A DNA stretch of 5,644 nucleotides from an uncultured Lachnospiraceae bacterium (lineage in GTDB: Bacteria > Bacillota_A > Clostridia > Lachnospirales > Lachnospiraceae), in contig CADBQK010000340.1 in assembly GCA_902796775.1 (NCBI GenBank), positions 1 through 5,644 on the forward strand, given 5' to 3'. The notes below the pieces were generated by a model. The model was not told the origin of the DNA. It did not search any database and was given only the letters and a program-made list of their open reading frames with translations. The position numbers and the translations under genes are program-made. Positions 1 through 5,644 of this stretch are shown one piece after another (the stretch's first letter is position 1; the number at the start of each line of letters is the position of its first letter).

Positions 1-341
1 GAGTGGAATACCTGCACAAGATGCAGACTGTTTATGAGAAAGAGCTTGAGAACTGTCAGGACGCAATAGATAATAGCCTAAATAACAGAGAGATTGCTGT
101 TGCGTCAAAGCGGAAAGAAAAGCTGATTAAGCAGATGAAAGAATGTAAGGAATATGATGCAAAAGTAGCTCACATCGCACTGAGTCTGATCGACATAGAT
201 TTAGATGATGGCGTTAAGGTCAATTATCGCAAGGTCCAGACTGGAGCAGATGGTAGATTCTGTGAGATTCTGGCTGATTCGAAGAATATCATGGTGAAGG
301 AGGATTCTCCTATATGGCAGAACTTAATTTTAAACAGATAA
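1..341 (+). CDS. pglX: BREX-1 adenine-specific DNA methyltransferase PglX (BrxX), C-terminal end, 5' partial
   Basis: This is the last 112 or so codons of a gene that enters from the left edge. The GTG at position 3 is an internal valine codon and not a start: it has no ribosome binding site and the frame is open to the window edge. Residues 1-50 of the fragment are charged and helical, likely a coiled coil. Residues 51-79 carry the block YDAKVAHIAL followed by IDLDDGVKVNY, which I recognise as the conserved extreme C-terminus of PglX proteins of about 1200 residues. The methyltransferase motifs and most of the target-recognition region lie outside the window. In BREX-1, PglX modifies adenine in a short asymmetric site, marking host DNA, and is also needed for phage exclusion. 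After the conserved block there is a 33-residue tail whose last codons overlap the start of pglZ by 28 bases. The family call is firm from the C-terminal block plus the pglZ-brxL neighbours. The recognition site cannot be inferred. Confidence 0.9.
   Translation, partial: VEYLHKMQTVYEKELENCQDAIDNSLNNREIAVASKRKEKLIKQMKECKEYDAKVAHIALSLIDIDLDDGVKVNYRKVQTGADGRFCEILADSKNIMVKEDSPIWQNLILNR
297..311 (+). promoter_or_regulatory. pglZ ribosome binding site within a small hairpin
   Basis: A near-perfect Shine-Dalgarno AAGGAGG lies at 297-303, 10 bases before the pglZ ATG at 314 and inside the pglX coding region. The same bases form a perfect 5-bp inverted repeat, AGGAG (298-302) with CTCCT (307-311) around the loop GATT, so the core of the ribosome binding site would be paired in the mRNA. 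Ribosomes finishing pglX would open it, which favours translational coupling. The base pairing is seen directly; the regulatory effect is inferred. Confidence 0.6.
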
Positions 342-2827
342 CAGATAAATTAAATGGGGAGTTCACCGGAGACGTCCGAAAGCTAGTCTTTTGGTATGAT
401 GCAAACGGCGAATTTGCAGAAGACATTGATACCCTTGAACTGAAAAACGCGAAAGTTTTACATCTGGAAAAGGATAATCAGTTCTACACCAAATACTTCC
501 TGGAGCGCGAAGATCTAGAGACAAACTACCTGGTTTACGCTCCATTTCCTAAGCCTAGTGTTCGGGAGAATCATCTTGCTGATACTATACGCTATTCTAA
601 GGAGTTCTTCGCAGATAGGACATCTCTCCTAAGTATAGACCTGGGGATTTCTGAACGTTGCAAATCAACGATCCAGAAACACATTTCCTTCTTCAACAAT
701 AAGGAACGTACGCAAGCTTTTTACGCCTTTGAAATTGATAACTATACGGACGACATAATAGAGGATGCTATGATGAGCGTTCTTTGCAAAAACAAGATTG
801 CTTCATTTGAAGAAGTTGTTCGCTGCATCATTTCAGATGGCGAGTTTGATGATAATAGATACCTGAATGAATTTGCAAAATATGGACTTGATGAAGCTTT
901 CTGGCAGCATTGCGACAGTATATTTGGATACTCGGATTCAGATCCAACACTGGAAAAACTGGTGATGACTATTTTTGCAACCTATTTTCAGAAGACTATC
1001 CATACTGATGTTCCAGCGGGGTTACAGAACTTTGTTTCCTATAAGCCGGGTAATGTTCTCGCTTTTTTGGACAACTTGATGAATAGCATGATTTATTCGG
1101 GAATCTTTGATAGCTTGTCTGAACGTATGTATCAAATACTGAACATTAAGAAAGCTGTTACAACCATGAGTCCTGAGGATTTGCTGGATTGTGCAGTATT
1201 CTCAGGAATCGACGAGATTCTTATTCGATGGCTTACTGAACGATTAGTGGCTGAAGATGTTGAAGCTCGACTAAATGACAAAACGATTCCGGAGATTTGT
1301 GCATACCGCAGAAAAATGCATTTTGGAAGCAATTACTGTAATGAGTACTATGTGCTTGAAAATGCCTACAATCTAATTATTCCAAATTTATACAGTCCTG
1401 TTAGCAGCCTGGATTCGATTGCTAAAAAGTATCTTAATAAGGACTATAAAACAGATCGTTACTATCGTTTCTTCTACTATTATTACGATAAATTGGAAGA
1501 CAACAGCACCTTCGAACAAGTTCGAGAGCTTGTTGAGAACATTTATACAAATGAATATCTTAACAACATTACCGTAAATTGGAGTAAGCGTTTTGTTGAA
1601 GATGAAGGGCGTACTGGACTAGACAACCAGCTGGATTTCTTTAGCAAATATGTAAAGTATAAAAAGGAACGTGTAGTTGTAATTATTTCAGACGCAATGC
1701 GTTATGAAGTCGGTAAAACACTGTTTGAAAAGCTTCTAGCTGATGAAAGATGTGAAGCAAAGATATCTGCAATGCAGAGTGTGCTGCCTTCCATTACCAG
1801 TTTTGGCATGGCCGCTCTCCTGCCGCATAATGAGATAACTATTGGCAACGACTACAAGGTCCTCTGCGATGGTATGCCATGTGCAGATTTAAAACAACGA
1901 GAGACCATCCTTCAAAAGACAAAGCCAAATAGTCGCTGCATACAATTTGATGAGATAAAGAACAGCACACAAGCAAAGATGAGGGAAATCCTTACAGGAC
2001 AGGATGTAATATACGTCTATCATAATCAGATAGATGCACGTGGAGACAAGGCAGCGTCTGAAAATGAAGTCTTTGTTGCTTGTGAAGAAGCAGTTGCTGA
2101 AATACTGAAATTAATACGAGATATTAACGCACGTGGCAATACCTATCATTTCATTATTACGGCCGATCATGGGTTCATTTATAAACGGGATAAACTCAGC
2201 GAAGGTGACAAGATATCCGGAATTGAAAACGCTGGAAAGCGGTACGCAATTTCGGATAATAGCCTTGATGTGAGTGGCGTTGTGTCGATTCCGATGAGAC
2301 TGTATCTAGGAGATCCAGAGGAAACAAGATACATACTATCGCCTGCCGGGTCGGATTTGTTTAAAGCTCCGGGGTCAGGGCTTAATTATGTTCATGGAGG
2401 CTGCTCGCCTCAGGAGGTGATCATTCCTGTGATCGAAGTAAGAACAGAAAAAGGGCGCGTGGAGACGACAAATGCTTCGATAGATCTCGTTAGCCTGACA
2501 AATAAGATTACAAACTTGAATGTTAAACTTGATTTTCTCCAGAGGGAAGCTGTTAGTGATACTGTAAAGAAAACAACTTATCGCATTTTCTTCATGGATG
2601 ATGAGGGCAACAAGATATCCAATGAAAATGTGTACCATGCTGATAATAAGGAAGATGAGGCAACAAAGCGTGTATTTACTTTAAGGTTTACATTCAAGAA
2701 TCAGACATATAACAAGTCAAACAAGTACTATCTGATTGCTGTAGACGATAAAACGGGTCTTGAAACATTGAGACGGGAAGTGATCATGGATATCGCTTTT
2801 GCCGGGGACTTCGGGTTTACCGTATAA
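314..2827 (+). CDS. pglZ: BREX-1 alkaline-phosphatase-superfamily protein PglZ (type A)
   Basis: The 837-residue product matches the usual size and layout of BREX-1 PglZ type A. The N-terminal third (opening FKQITDKLN, then KLVFWYDANGEF at about 23-34) and a helical middle precede the PglZ core. The core carries alkaline-phosphatase-fold signatures: VIISDAMRYE with the metal-ligand candidate D460, then LPSITSFGMAALLP with S493/T495 as nucleophile candidates. These are followed by YHNQIDARGD (H570, D574) and ITADHGF (D618, H619). Residues from about 730 onward look like a beta-rich tail. PglZ is a cytoplasmic BREX core protein needed for both methylation and phage restriction; its exact substrate is debated, with phosphodiesterase or nuclease activity proposed for family members. 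All expected metal-site motifs look intact and the frame is unbroken, so I expect a functional protein. The ATG at 314 is chosen because it has an AAGGAGG site 10 bases upstream. The gene overlaps pglX by 28 bases and brxL follows after 15 bases. Confidence 0.95.
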   Translation: MAELNFKQITDKLNGEFTGDVRKLVFWYDANGEFAEDIDTLELKNAKVLHLEKDNQFYTKYFLEREDLETNYLVYAPFPKPSVRENHLADTIRYSKEFFADRTSLLSIDLGISERCKSTIQKHISFFNNKERTQAFYAFEIDNYTDDIIEDAMMSVLCKNKIASFEEVVRCIISDGEFDDNRYLNEFAKYGLDEAFWQHCDSIFGYSDSDPTLEKLVMTIFATYFQKTIHTDVPAGLQNFVSYKPGNVLAFLDNLMNSMIYSGIFDSLSERMYQILNIKKAVTTMSPEDLLDCAVFSGIDEILIRWLTERLVAEDVEARLNDKTIPEICAYRRKMHFGSNYCNEYYVLENAYNLIIPNLYSPVSSLDSIAKKYLNKDYKTDRYYRFFYYYYDKLEDNSTFEQVRELVENIYTNEYLNNITVNWSKRFVEDEGRTGLDNQLDFFSKYVKYKKERVVVIISDAMRYEVGKTLFEKLLADERCEAKISAMQSVLPSITSFGMAALLPHNEITIGNDYKVLCDGMPCADLKQRETILQKTKPNSRCIQFDEIKNSTQAKMREILTGQDVIYVYHNQIDARGDKAASENEVFVACEEAVAEILKLIRDINARGNTYHFIITADHGFIYKRDKLSEGDKISGIENAGKRYAISDNSLDVSGVVSIPMRLYLGDPEETRYILSPAGSDLFKAPGSGLNYVHGGCSPQEVIIPVIEVRTEKGRVETTNASIDLVSLTNKITNLNVKLDFLQREAVSDTVKKTTYRIFFMDDEGNKISNENVYHADNKEDEATKRVFTLRFTFKNQTYNKSNKYYLIAVDDKTGLETLRREVIMDIAFAGDFGFTV

Positions 2828-2829
2828 AA

Positions 2830-2837
2830 GGAAGGTG
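2830..2837 (+). promoter_or_regulatory. brxL ribosome binding site
   Basis: The purine-rich GGAAGGTG sits just after the pglZ stop and about 5-7 bases before the ATG at 2843. It fixes the brxL start in the 15-base gap between the genes, which is too short for a separate promoter. Confidence 0.7.
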
Positions 2838-2842
2838 TAACA

Positions 2843-4915
2843 ATGTTCGATATTATTGGAACTGAAAAGAGTTCCCGAGATGAAATCAAAGATAAGCTCC
2901 GCAGCTGTTTTGACGGGAAGATTGTTCGCAAAGATTTGACAAAAAAGATAAAAGAAGGTGCTAATGTTCCGGTTTATGTGTTGGAGTTCCTTCTGGGTCA
3001 ATACTGCAGCTCAGACGACTCAGAGGTTATAGAATCCGGTGTACAAACTGTAAAACGAATTCTAGCGGATAATTTCGTCAGGCCTGATGAGGCGCAAAAG
3101 ATTATTTCTGTATTAAGACGAAATGGCAGCCATACAGTCATCGATATGGTGACCGTTCGCTTGGACTTAAAGCATGATTGCTATCTTGCCGATTTTTCCA
3201 ATCTTGGTCTTTCTGGTGTACCGATCGATGAAGAGTACCCTGAACGTTTTGATCGCCTCTTATGTGGCGGAATCTGGTGCATTGTTCGATTGGACTATGA
3301 CAGCTATGCAGAAGAGGATAATCGCGGAGGTTCCTATCCGATTTCAATTAGCAATCTGGTTCCAATCCAGATGCCTCATATTGACATCAATGAGTTGAAG
3401 GAAGGCCGTAAGGCTTTTTCGAAAGATGAGTGGATAGATGTGATTCTTCGTTCTATTGGAATGGAACCAGATGAGCTATCCTATCGCGAAAAGTGGCTTC
3501 TTTTGATTAGATGCATTCCTCTTATTGAGAATAATTATAATCTGTGCGAGCTTGGTCCTAGAAGCACTGGTAAGTCACATCTATATAAAGAGATTTCACC
3601 AAACAGTATCCTTGTTTCCGGCGGCCAGACTACGGTAGCAAACCTTTTCTATAATATGGGCCGGAAGACAGTTGGATTAGTTGGCCTTTGGGATTGTGTT
3701 GCTTTTGATGAGGTTGCCGGTATTCGCTTTAAAGATAAAGATGGCGTTCAGATCATGAAGGACTACATGGCGTCGGGATCATTTGCCAGAGGTAAGGAAG
3801 AAAAGGCAGCATCGGCATCGATGGTCTTTGTCGGGAACATCAACCAAAGTGTGGATGTATTACTTAAGACCTCCAGCTTGTTTGATCCATTTCCTGCTGA
3901 AATGGGCACAGATACTGCGTTTTTGGATCGAATTCACTGCTACCTGCCAGGCTGGGAGATTCCAAAGTTTAGGCCTGAGCATTTTACCAATGATTATGGG
4001 TTTATTACTGACTATTTCGCGGAATTTGTTCGTGAACTGAGAAAAGAGCAATATGGAGATGCGCTGGATAAGTATTATCGTCTTGGGAAAAACCTTAACC
4101 AGCGTGATACTATCGCGGTTCGAAGGACTGTTGACGGACTTCTGAAACTTGTCTATCCAGATGGGGAATTTAGCAAAGAAGACTTGGAAGAGATTCTGCA
4201 GATTGCGCTCGAGATGCGTCGAAGAGTCAAAGAGCAGCTTAAGAAGCTGGGGGGCATGGAGTTTTACGATGTTAATTTCTCATATATAGATAATGAAACC
4301 TTCGAGGAGCATTATGTTTCTGTTCCTGAGCAAGGCGGAGGGAAACTTATTCCTGAGGGAATATGCAATCCTGGCCATGTTTATACCGTGGCACAGGGAA
4401 AGAGCGGTATGATTGGTGTATTTCAATTGGAAAGCCAAATGCTGCCTGGAAATGGTAAGTTCACATACACAGGAATTGGGGCGGATCGCGAATGCAAAGA
4501 GGCTTGCAACACTGCATACAATTTCTTAAAGGCAAACGGCAATCAAATAAGCGGCGCTATCAGCACTTCGCAGAAAGATTACATTATCAACTATCAGGAT
4601 CTTCAAGGAATCGGGATGACTAGCAAATTGGGGCTGCCTACACTAATTGCTCTTTGCTCAATTGCTTTGAACAAACCGGTTCTTAGTTCTGCAGCGATAT
4701 TGGGAGAAATAAGCATAAGCGGTTCTATTCAAAAAGTATCTGAACTTGCAAATGCACTGCAGGTCTGTCTTGACAGTGGTGCAAGGAAGGTCCTAATCCC
4801 GGCAACTTCAATGGTTGATTTTGTGACCGTTCCTGCAGACCTAATGGCTGCATTTCAGATTATTCCATATCAAAGTGCAGAAGATGCAGTATTTAAAGCA
4901 TTGGGCGTTGAGTGA
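2843..4915 (+). CDS. brxL: BREX AAA+ Lon-like protein BrxL
   Basis: The 690-residue product is a typical BREX-1 BrxL. Residues 1-200 form the N-terminal region seen in the family (block FVRPDEAQKI, then VIDMVTVRLDL). The AAA+ domain follows: Walker A GPRSTGKS at 238-245 with K244, the conserved ISPNSILVSGGQTTVANLFY block, Walker B VAFDE at 286-290 (D289, E290), a sensor-1-like VGNIN at 330-334, and FLDRIH at about 360-365. The last 110 residues resemble the Lon protease domain, with LGEISISG at 620-627 and ARKVLIPAT further on. Aligned by eye to E. coli Lon, the catalytic Ser falls at K595 and the Lys at A638, so proteolysis is unlikely. This agrees with published structural work on BrxL describing a ring-shaped, ATP-dependent DNA-binding protein related to MCM helicases and needed for phage restriction. 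The ATPase motifs are complete and no frameshift is seen. The gene sits 15 bases after pglZ, and a PC4-like gene starts 21 bases downstream. Confidence 0.95.
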   Translation: MFDIIGTEKSSRDEIKDKLRSCFDGKIVRKDLTKKIKEGANVPVYVLEFLLGQYCSSDDSEVIESGVQTVKRILADNFVRPDEAQKIISVLRRNGSHTVIDMVTVRLDLKHDCYLADFSNLGLSGVPIDEEYPERFDRLLCGGIWCIVRLDYDSYAEEDNRGGSYPISISNLVPIQMPHIDINELKEGRKAFSKDEWIDVILRSIGMEPDELSYREKWLLLIRCIPLIENNYNLCELGPRSTGKSHLYKEISPNSILVSGGQTTVANLFYNMGRKTVGLVGLWDCVAFDEVAGIRFKDKDGVQIMKDYMASGSFARGKEEKAASASMVFVGNINQSVDVLLKTSSLFDPFPAEMGTDTAFLDRIHCYLPGWEIPKFRPEHFTNDYGFITDYFAEFVRELRKEQYGDALDKYYRLGKNLNQRDTIAVRRTVDGLLKLVYPDGEFSKEDLEEILQIALEMRRRVKEQLKKLGGMEFYDVNFSYIDNETFEEHYVSVPEQGGGKLIPEGICNPGHVYTVAQGKSGMIGVFQLESQMLPGNGKFTYTGIGADRECKEACNTAYNFLKANGNQISGAISTSQKDYIINYQDLQGIGMTSKLGLPTLIALCSIALNKPVLSSAAILGEISISGSIQKVSELANALQVCLDSGARKVLIPATSMVDFVTVPADLMAAFQIIPYQSAEDAVFKALGVE

Positions 4916-4921
4916 TTATAT

Positions 4922-4931
4922 AAGGGGGGTG
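4922..4931 (+). promoter_or_regulatory. Ribosome binding site of the PC4-like gene
   Basis: AAGGGGGGTG precedes the ATG at 4937 by 5 bases. It is an AAGGAGGTG-like site with a run of six G at 4924-4929. The overlapping GGTGCACC at 4928-4935 is an 8-base palindrome with no room for a stable RNA loop, so I give it no separate role. The site fixes the start of the downstream gene and shows that the gene is translated independently from within the BREX transcript. Confidence 0.7.
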
Positions 4932-4936
4932 CACCA

Positions 4937-5470
4937 ATGAAAGGGGACATACGAGTTGTAAAACAAATTGGAACGATTACATCCGGTGAAGGAAACTGGC
5001 AAAAAGAATTAAACATAGTTTCCATTAATGATGGGCCACTGAAATATGATCTTAGAGAGTGGTCCCTTGACCACGCTACTTCGAGAAATGGCATCTCGTT
5101 TGAAGACGAAGAGGCAAAGGCTCTTTTGGCAGTTTTAAAAGAATGTTTTAAGGATGGCGAAGAGATAACAATTGATATGTTTCCTGCTGCCTATAAAGTG
5201 GATGAAACAGGACAGATGGTCTTTGCTGAAGAAAATGCAGACGAAGGAATGAAGATATCTGATGAAGAGCTCTTTAAGCTATTGAAAGAAAAAGACATTG
5301 AATATATCGACAAGCGTGAAAAAGGTGGGGCACTGTGGATCGTTGGCGGTCATGAGCTAGACGAGATCATAAGTGCCTGCGAAGAAATGGGATACAAATT
5401 CCTCTATAGCGAGAAAGGCGGCAAGGCTACAAAGCATCAAGCAGGGTGGTACCTTCGAGGCAACAAATAA
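4937..5470 (+). CDS. YdbC/PC4-like ssDNA-binding protein with an extra C-terminal domain
   Basis: The 177-residue product has two parts. Residues about 6-69 match the YdbC/PC4 family (transcriptional coactivator p15-like fold): a strand around VVKQIGTI, then NWQKELNIVSIN, KYDLREWSLDH and a closing helix EEAKALLAVLKE. The pattern W-x-KELN-x-VS followed by KYD-[IL]-R-x-W is the YdbC hallmark. Small bacterial YdbC proteins of about 75 residues bind single-stranded nucleic acid as dimers. An acidic linker (about 72-107) leads to a second module at about 108-174: a helix, then YIDKREKGGALWIVGG, a helix HELDEIISACEEMG and KGGKATKHQAGWYLR. I associate this second pattern with C-terminal modules of other bacterial DNA-processing or restriction-related proteins, but cannot name the family with certainty. 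No signal peptide or membrane segment is present, so it should be cytoplasmic. It starts 21 bases after brxL and ends in tandem stops TAA TAG (5468-5473). A role as a BREX accessory or regulator is inferred from position only. Confidence 0.8.
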   Translation: MKGDIRVVKQIGTITSGEGNWQKELNIVSINDGPLKYDLREWSLDHATSRNGISFEDEEAKALLAVLKECFKDGEEITIDMFPAAYKVDETGQMVFAEENADEGMKISDEELFKLLKEKDIEYIDKREKGGALWIVGGHELDEIISACEEMGYKFLYSEKGGKATKHQAGWYLRGNK

Positions 5471-5478
5471 TAGAAAAA

Positions 5479-5484
5479 GGGAGG
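5479..5484 (+). promoter_or_regulatory. Ribosome binding site of the last partial gene
   Basis: GGGAGG lies in the 18-base gap after the PC4-like gene and 4 bases before the ATG at 5489. It is the main support for the start of the short partial reading frame at the right edge. Confidence 0.6.
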
Positions 5485-5488
5485 AATT

Positions 5489-5644
5489 ATGGAAGATACA
5501 GTTTGGGTAACATTCGGGGCTTACGTAAGCTACGGTAAGCTGGACAGTGTTGACTATGAAGTTGAAGTAGCTCTTACAAAAGAAGAATACGAAAGACTCA
5601 AAGCTTCCTGCAAAGATCATTGGAGAATGAGAGATGATGATGCA
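5489..5644 (+). CDS. Uncharacterised protein, N-terminal 52 codons, 3' partial
   Basis: An open frame begins at ATG 5489 with a GGGAGG site upstream and runs without a stop to the window edge. It starts 18 bases after the PC4-like gene on the same strand, so it probably belongs to the same transcript. The visible protein opens MEDTVWVTFGAYVSYG, likely beta strands, continues VDYEVEVALTKEEYERLK and ends in an acidic, polar stretch (WRMRDDDA). There is no signal peptide, membrane segment or motif that I recognise. The pattern of a short strand pair followed by LTKEEYERLK recalls small cytoplasmic proteins of unknown function common in gut Firmicutes, but this is a weak impression. Total length and function cannot be judged because most of the gene may lie outside the window. 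Confidence 0.7.
   Translation, partial: MEDTVWVTFGAYVSYGKLDSVDYEVEVALTKEEYERLKASCKDHWRMRDDDA

Noticed and set aside
3..341. Reading the first frame as a complete 112-residue protein starting at GTG 3
   Set aside because: There is no ribosome binding site, the frame is open to the left edge, and the sequence matches the C-terminus of the much longer PglX.
2717..3001. Minus-strand open frames across the pglZ-brxL junction
   Set aside because: They are shadows of well-supported plus-strand genes, have low-complexity hydrophobic translations, and match no family that I recognise.
3783..4040. Alternative plus-strand frame of 85 codons inside brxL
   Set aside because: It overlaps the AAA+ coding region entirely in another frame, and brxL itself is unbroken here with conserved motifs on both sides.
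4913..4940. Possible promoter or operator in the brxL to PC4-like gene gap (TTATATAA and GGTGCACC)
   Set aside because: The gap is only 21 bases, the AT-rich piece has no matching -35 element at proper spacing that I can defend, and the palindrome overlaps the ribosome binding site.
5059..5074. Perfect 6-bp inverted repeat GTGGTC-CCTT-GACCAC, terminator- or attenuator-like
   Set aside because: It lies inside the conserved PC4-like domain coding for the REWSLDH segment and has no following T run, so it is explained by codon content and is not a terminator.

Overview
The window is a run of plus-strand genes from the 3' half of a BREX type 1 (bacteriophage exclusion) phage-defence operon. In order it holds the C-terminal end of pglX (brxX, adenine methyltransferase), complete pglZ (alkaline-phosphatase superfamily), complete brxL (AAA+ protein with a Lon-like C-terminal domain), a complete 177-residue gene with an N-terminal YdbC/PC4-like single-stranded-DNA-binding domain, and the first 52 codons of an unrecognised gene that runs off the right edge. 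The order pglX-pglZ-brxL is the canonical end of a BREX-1 cluster; brxA, brxB and brxC would be expected to the left of the window.

The moderate-to-low GC content, the strong AAGGAGG-type Shine-Dalgarno sequences before every start and the protein style suggest a Firmicute, probably a clostridial (Lachnospiraceae-like) host. That is an inference from sequence style and not a taxonomic assignment.

Layout: pglX tail (1-341) overlaps pglZ (314-2827) by 28 bases. brxL (2843-4915) follows after 15 bases, the PC4-like gene (4937-5470) after 21 bases, and the last partial gene (5489-5644) after 18 bases. No gap is long enough to hold an obvious promoter, and I see no intrinsic terminator, so the whole window looks like one transcript. 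There are no RNA genes, CRISPR arrays, insertion sequences or gene-free stretches over 300 bases.

How the parts fit: in known BREX-1 systems PglX methylates a non-palindromic asymmetric site to mark self DNA, PglZ is required for both methylation and restriction, and BrxL is a DNA-threading AAA+ ring needed for phage restriction. The two genes after brxL are not core BREX genes. Their tight spacing makes them candidate accessory genes, and the PC4-like protein with its separate C-terminal domain is the least explained part of the window. The best regulatory observation is a small perfect hairpin that occludes the pglZ ribosome binding site inside the end of pglX, which suggests translational coupling.
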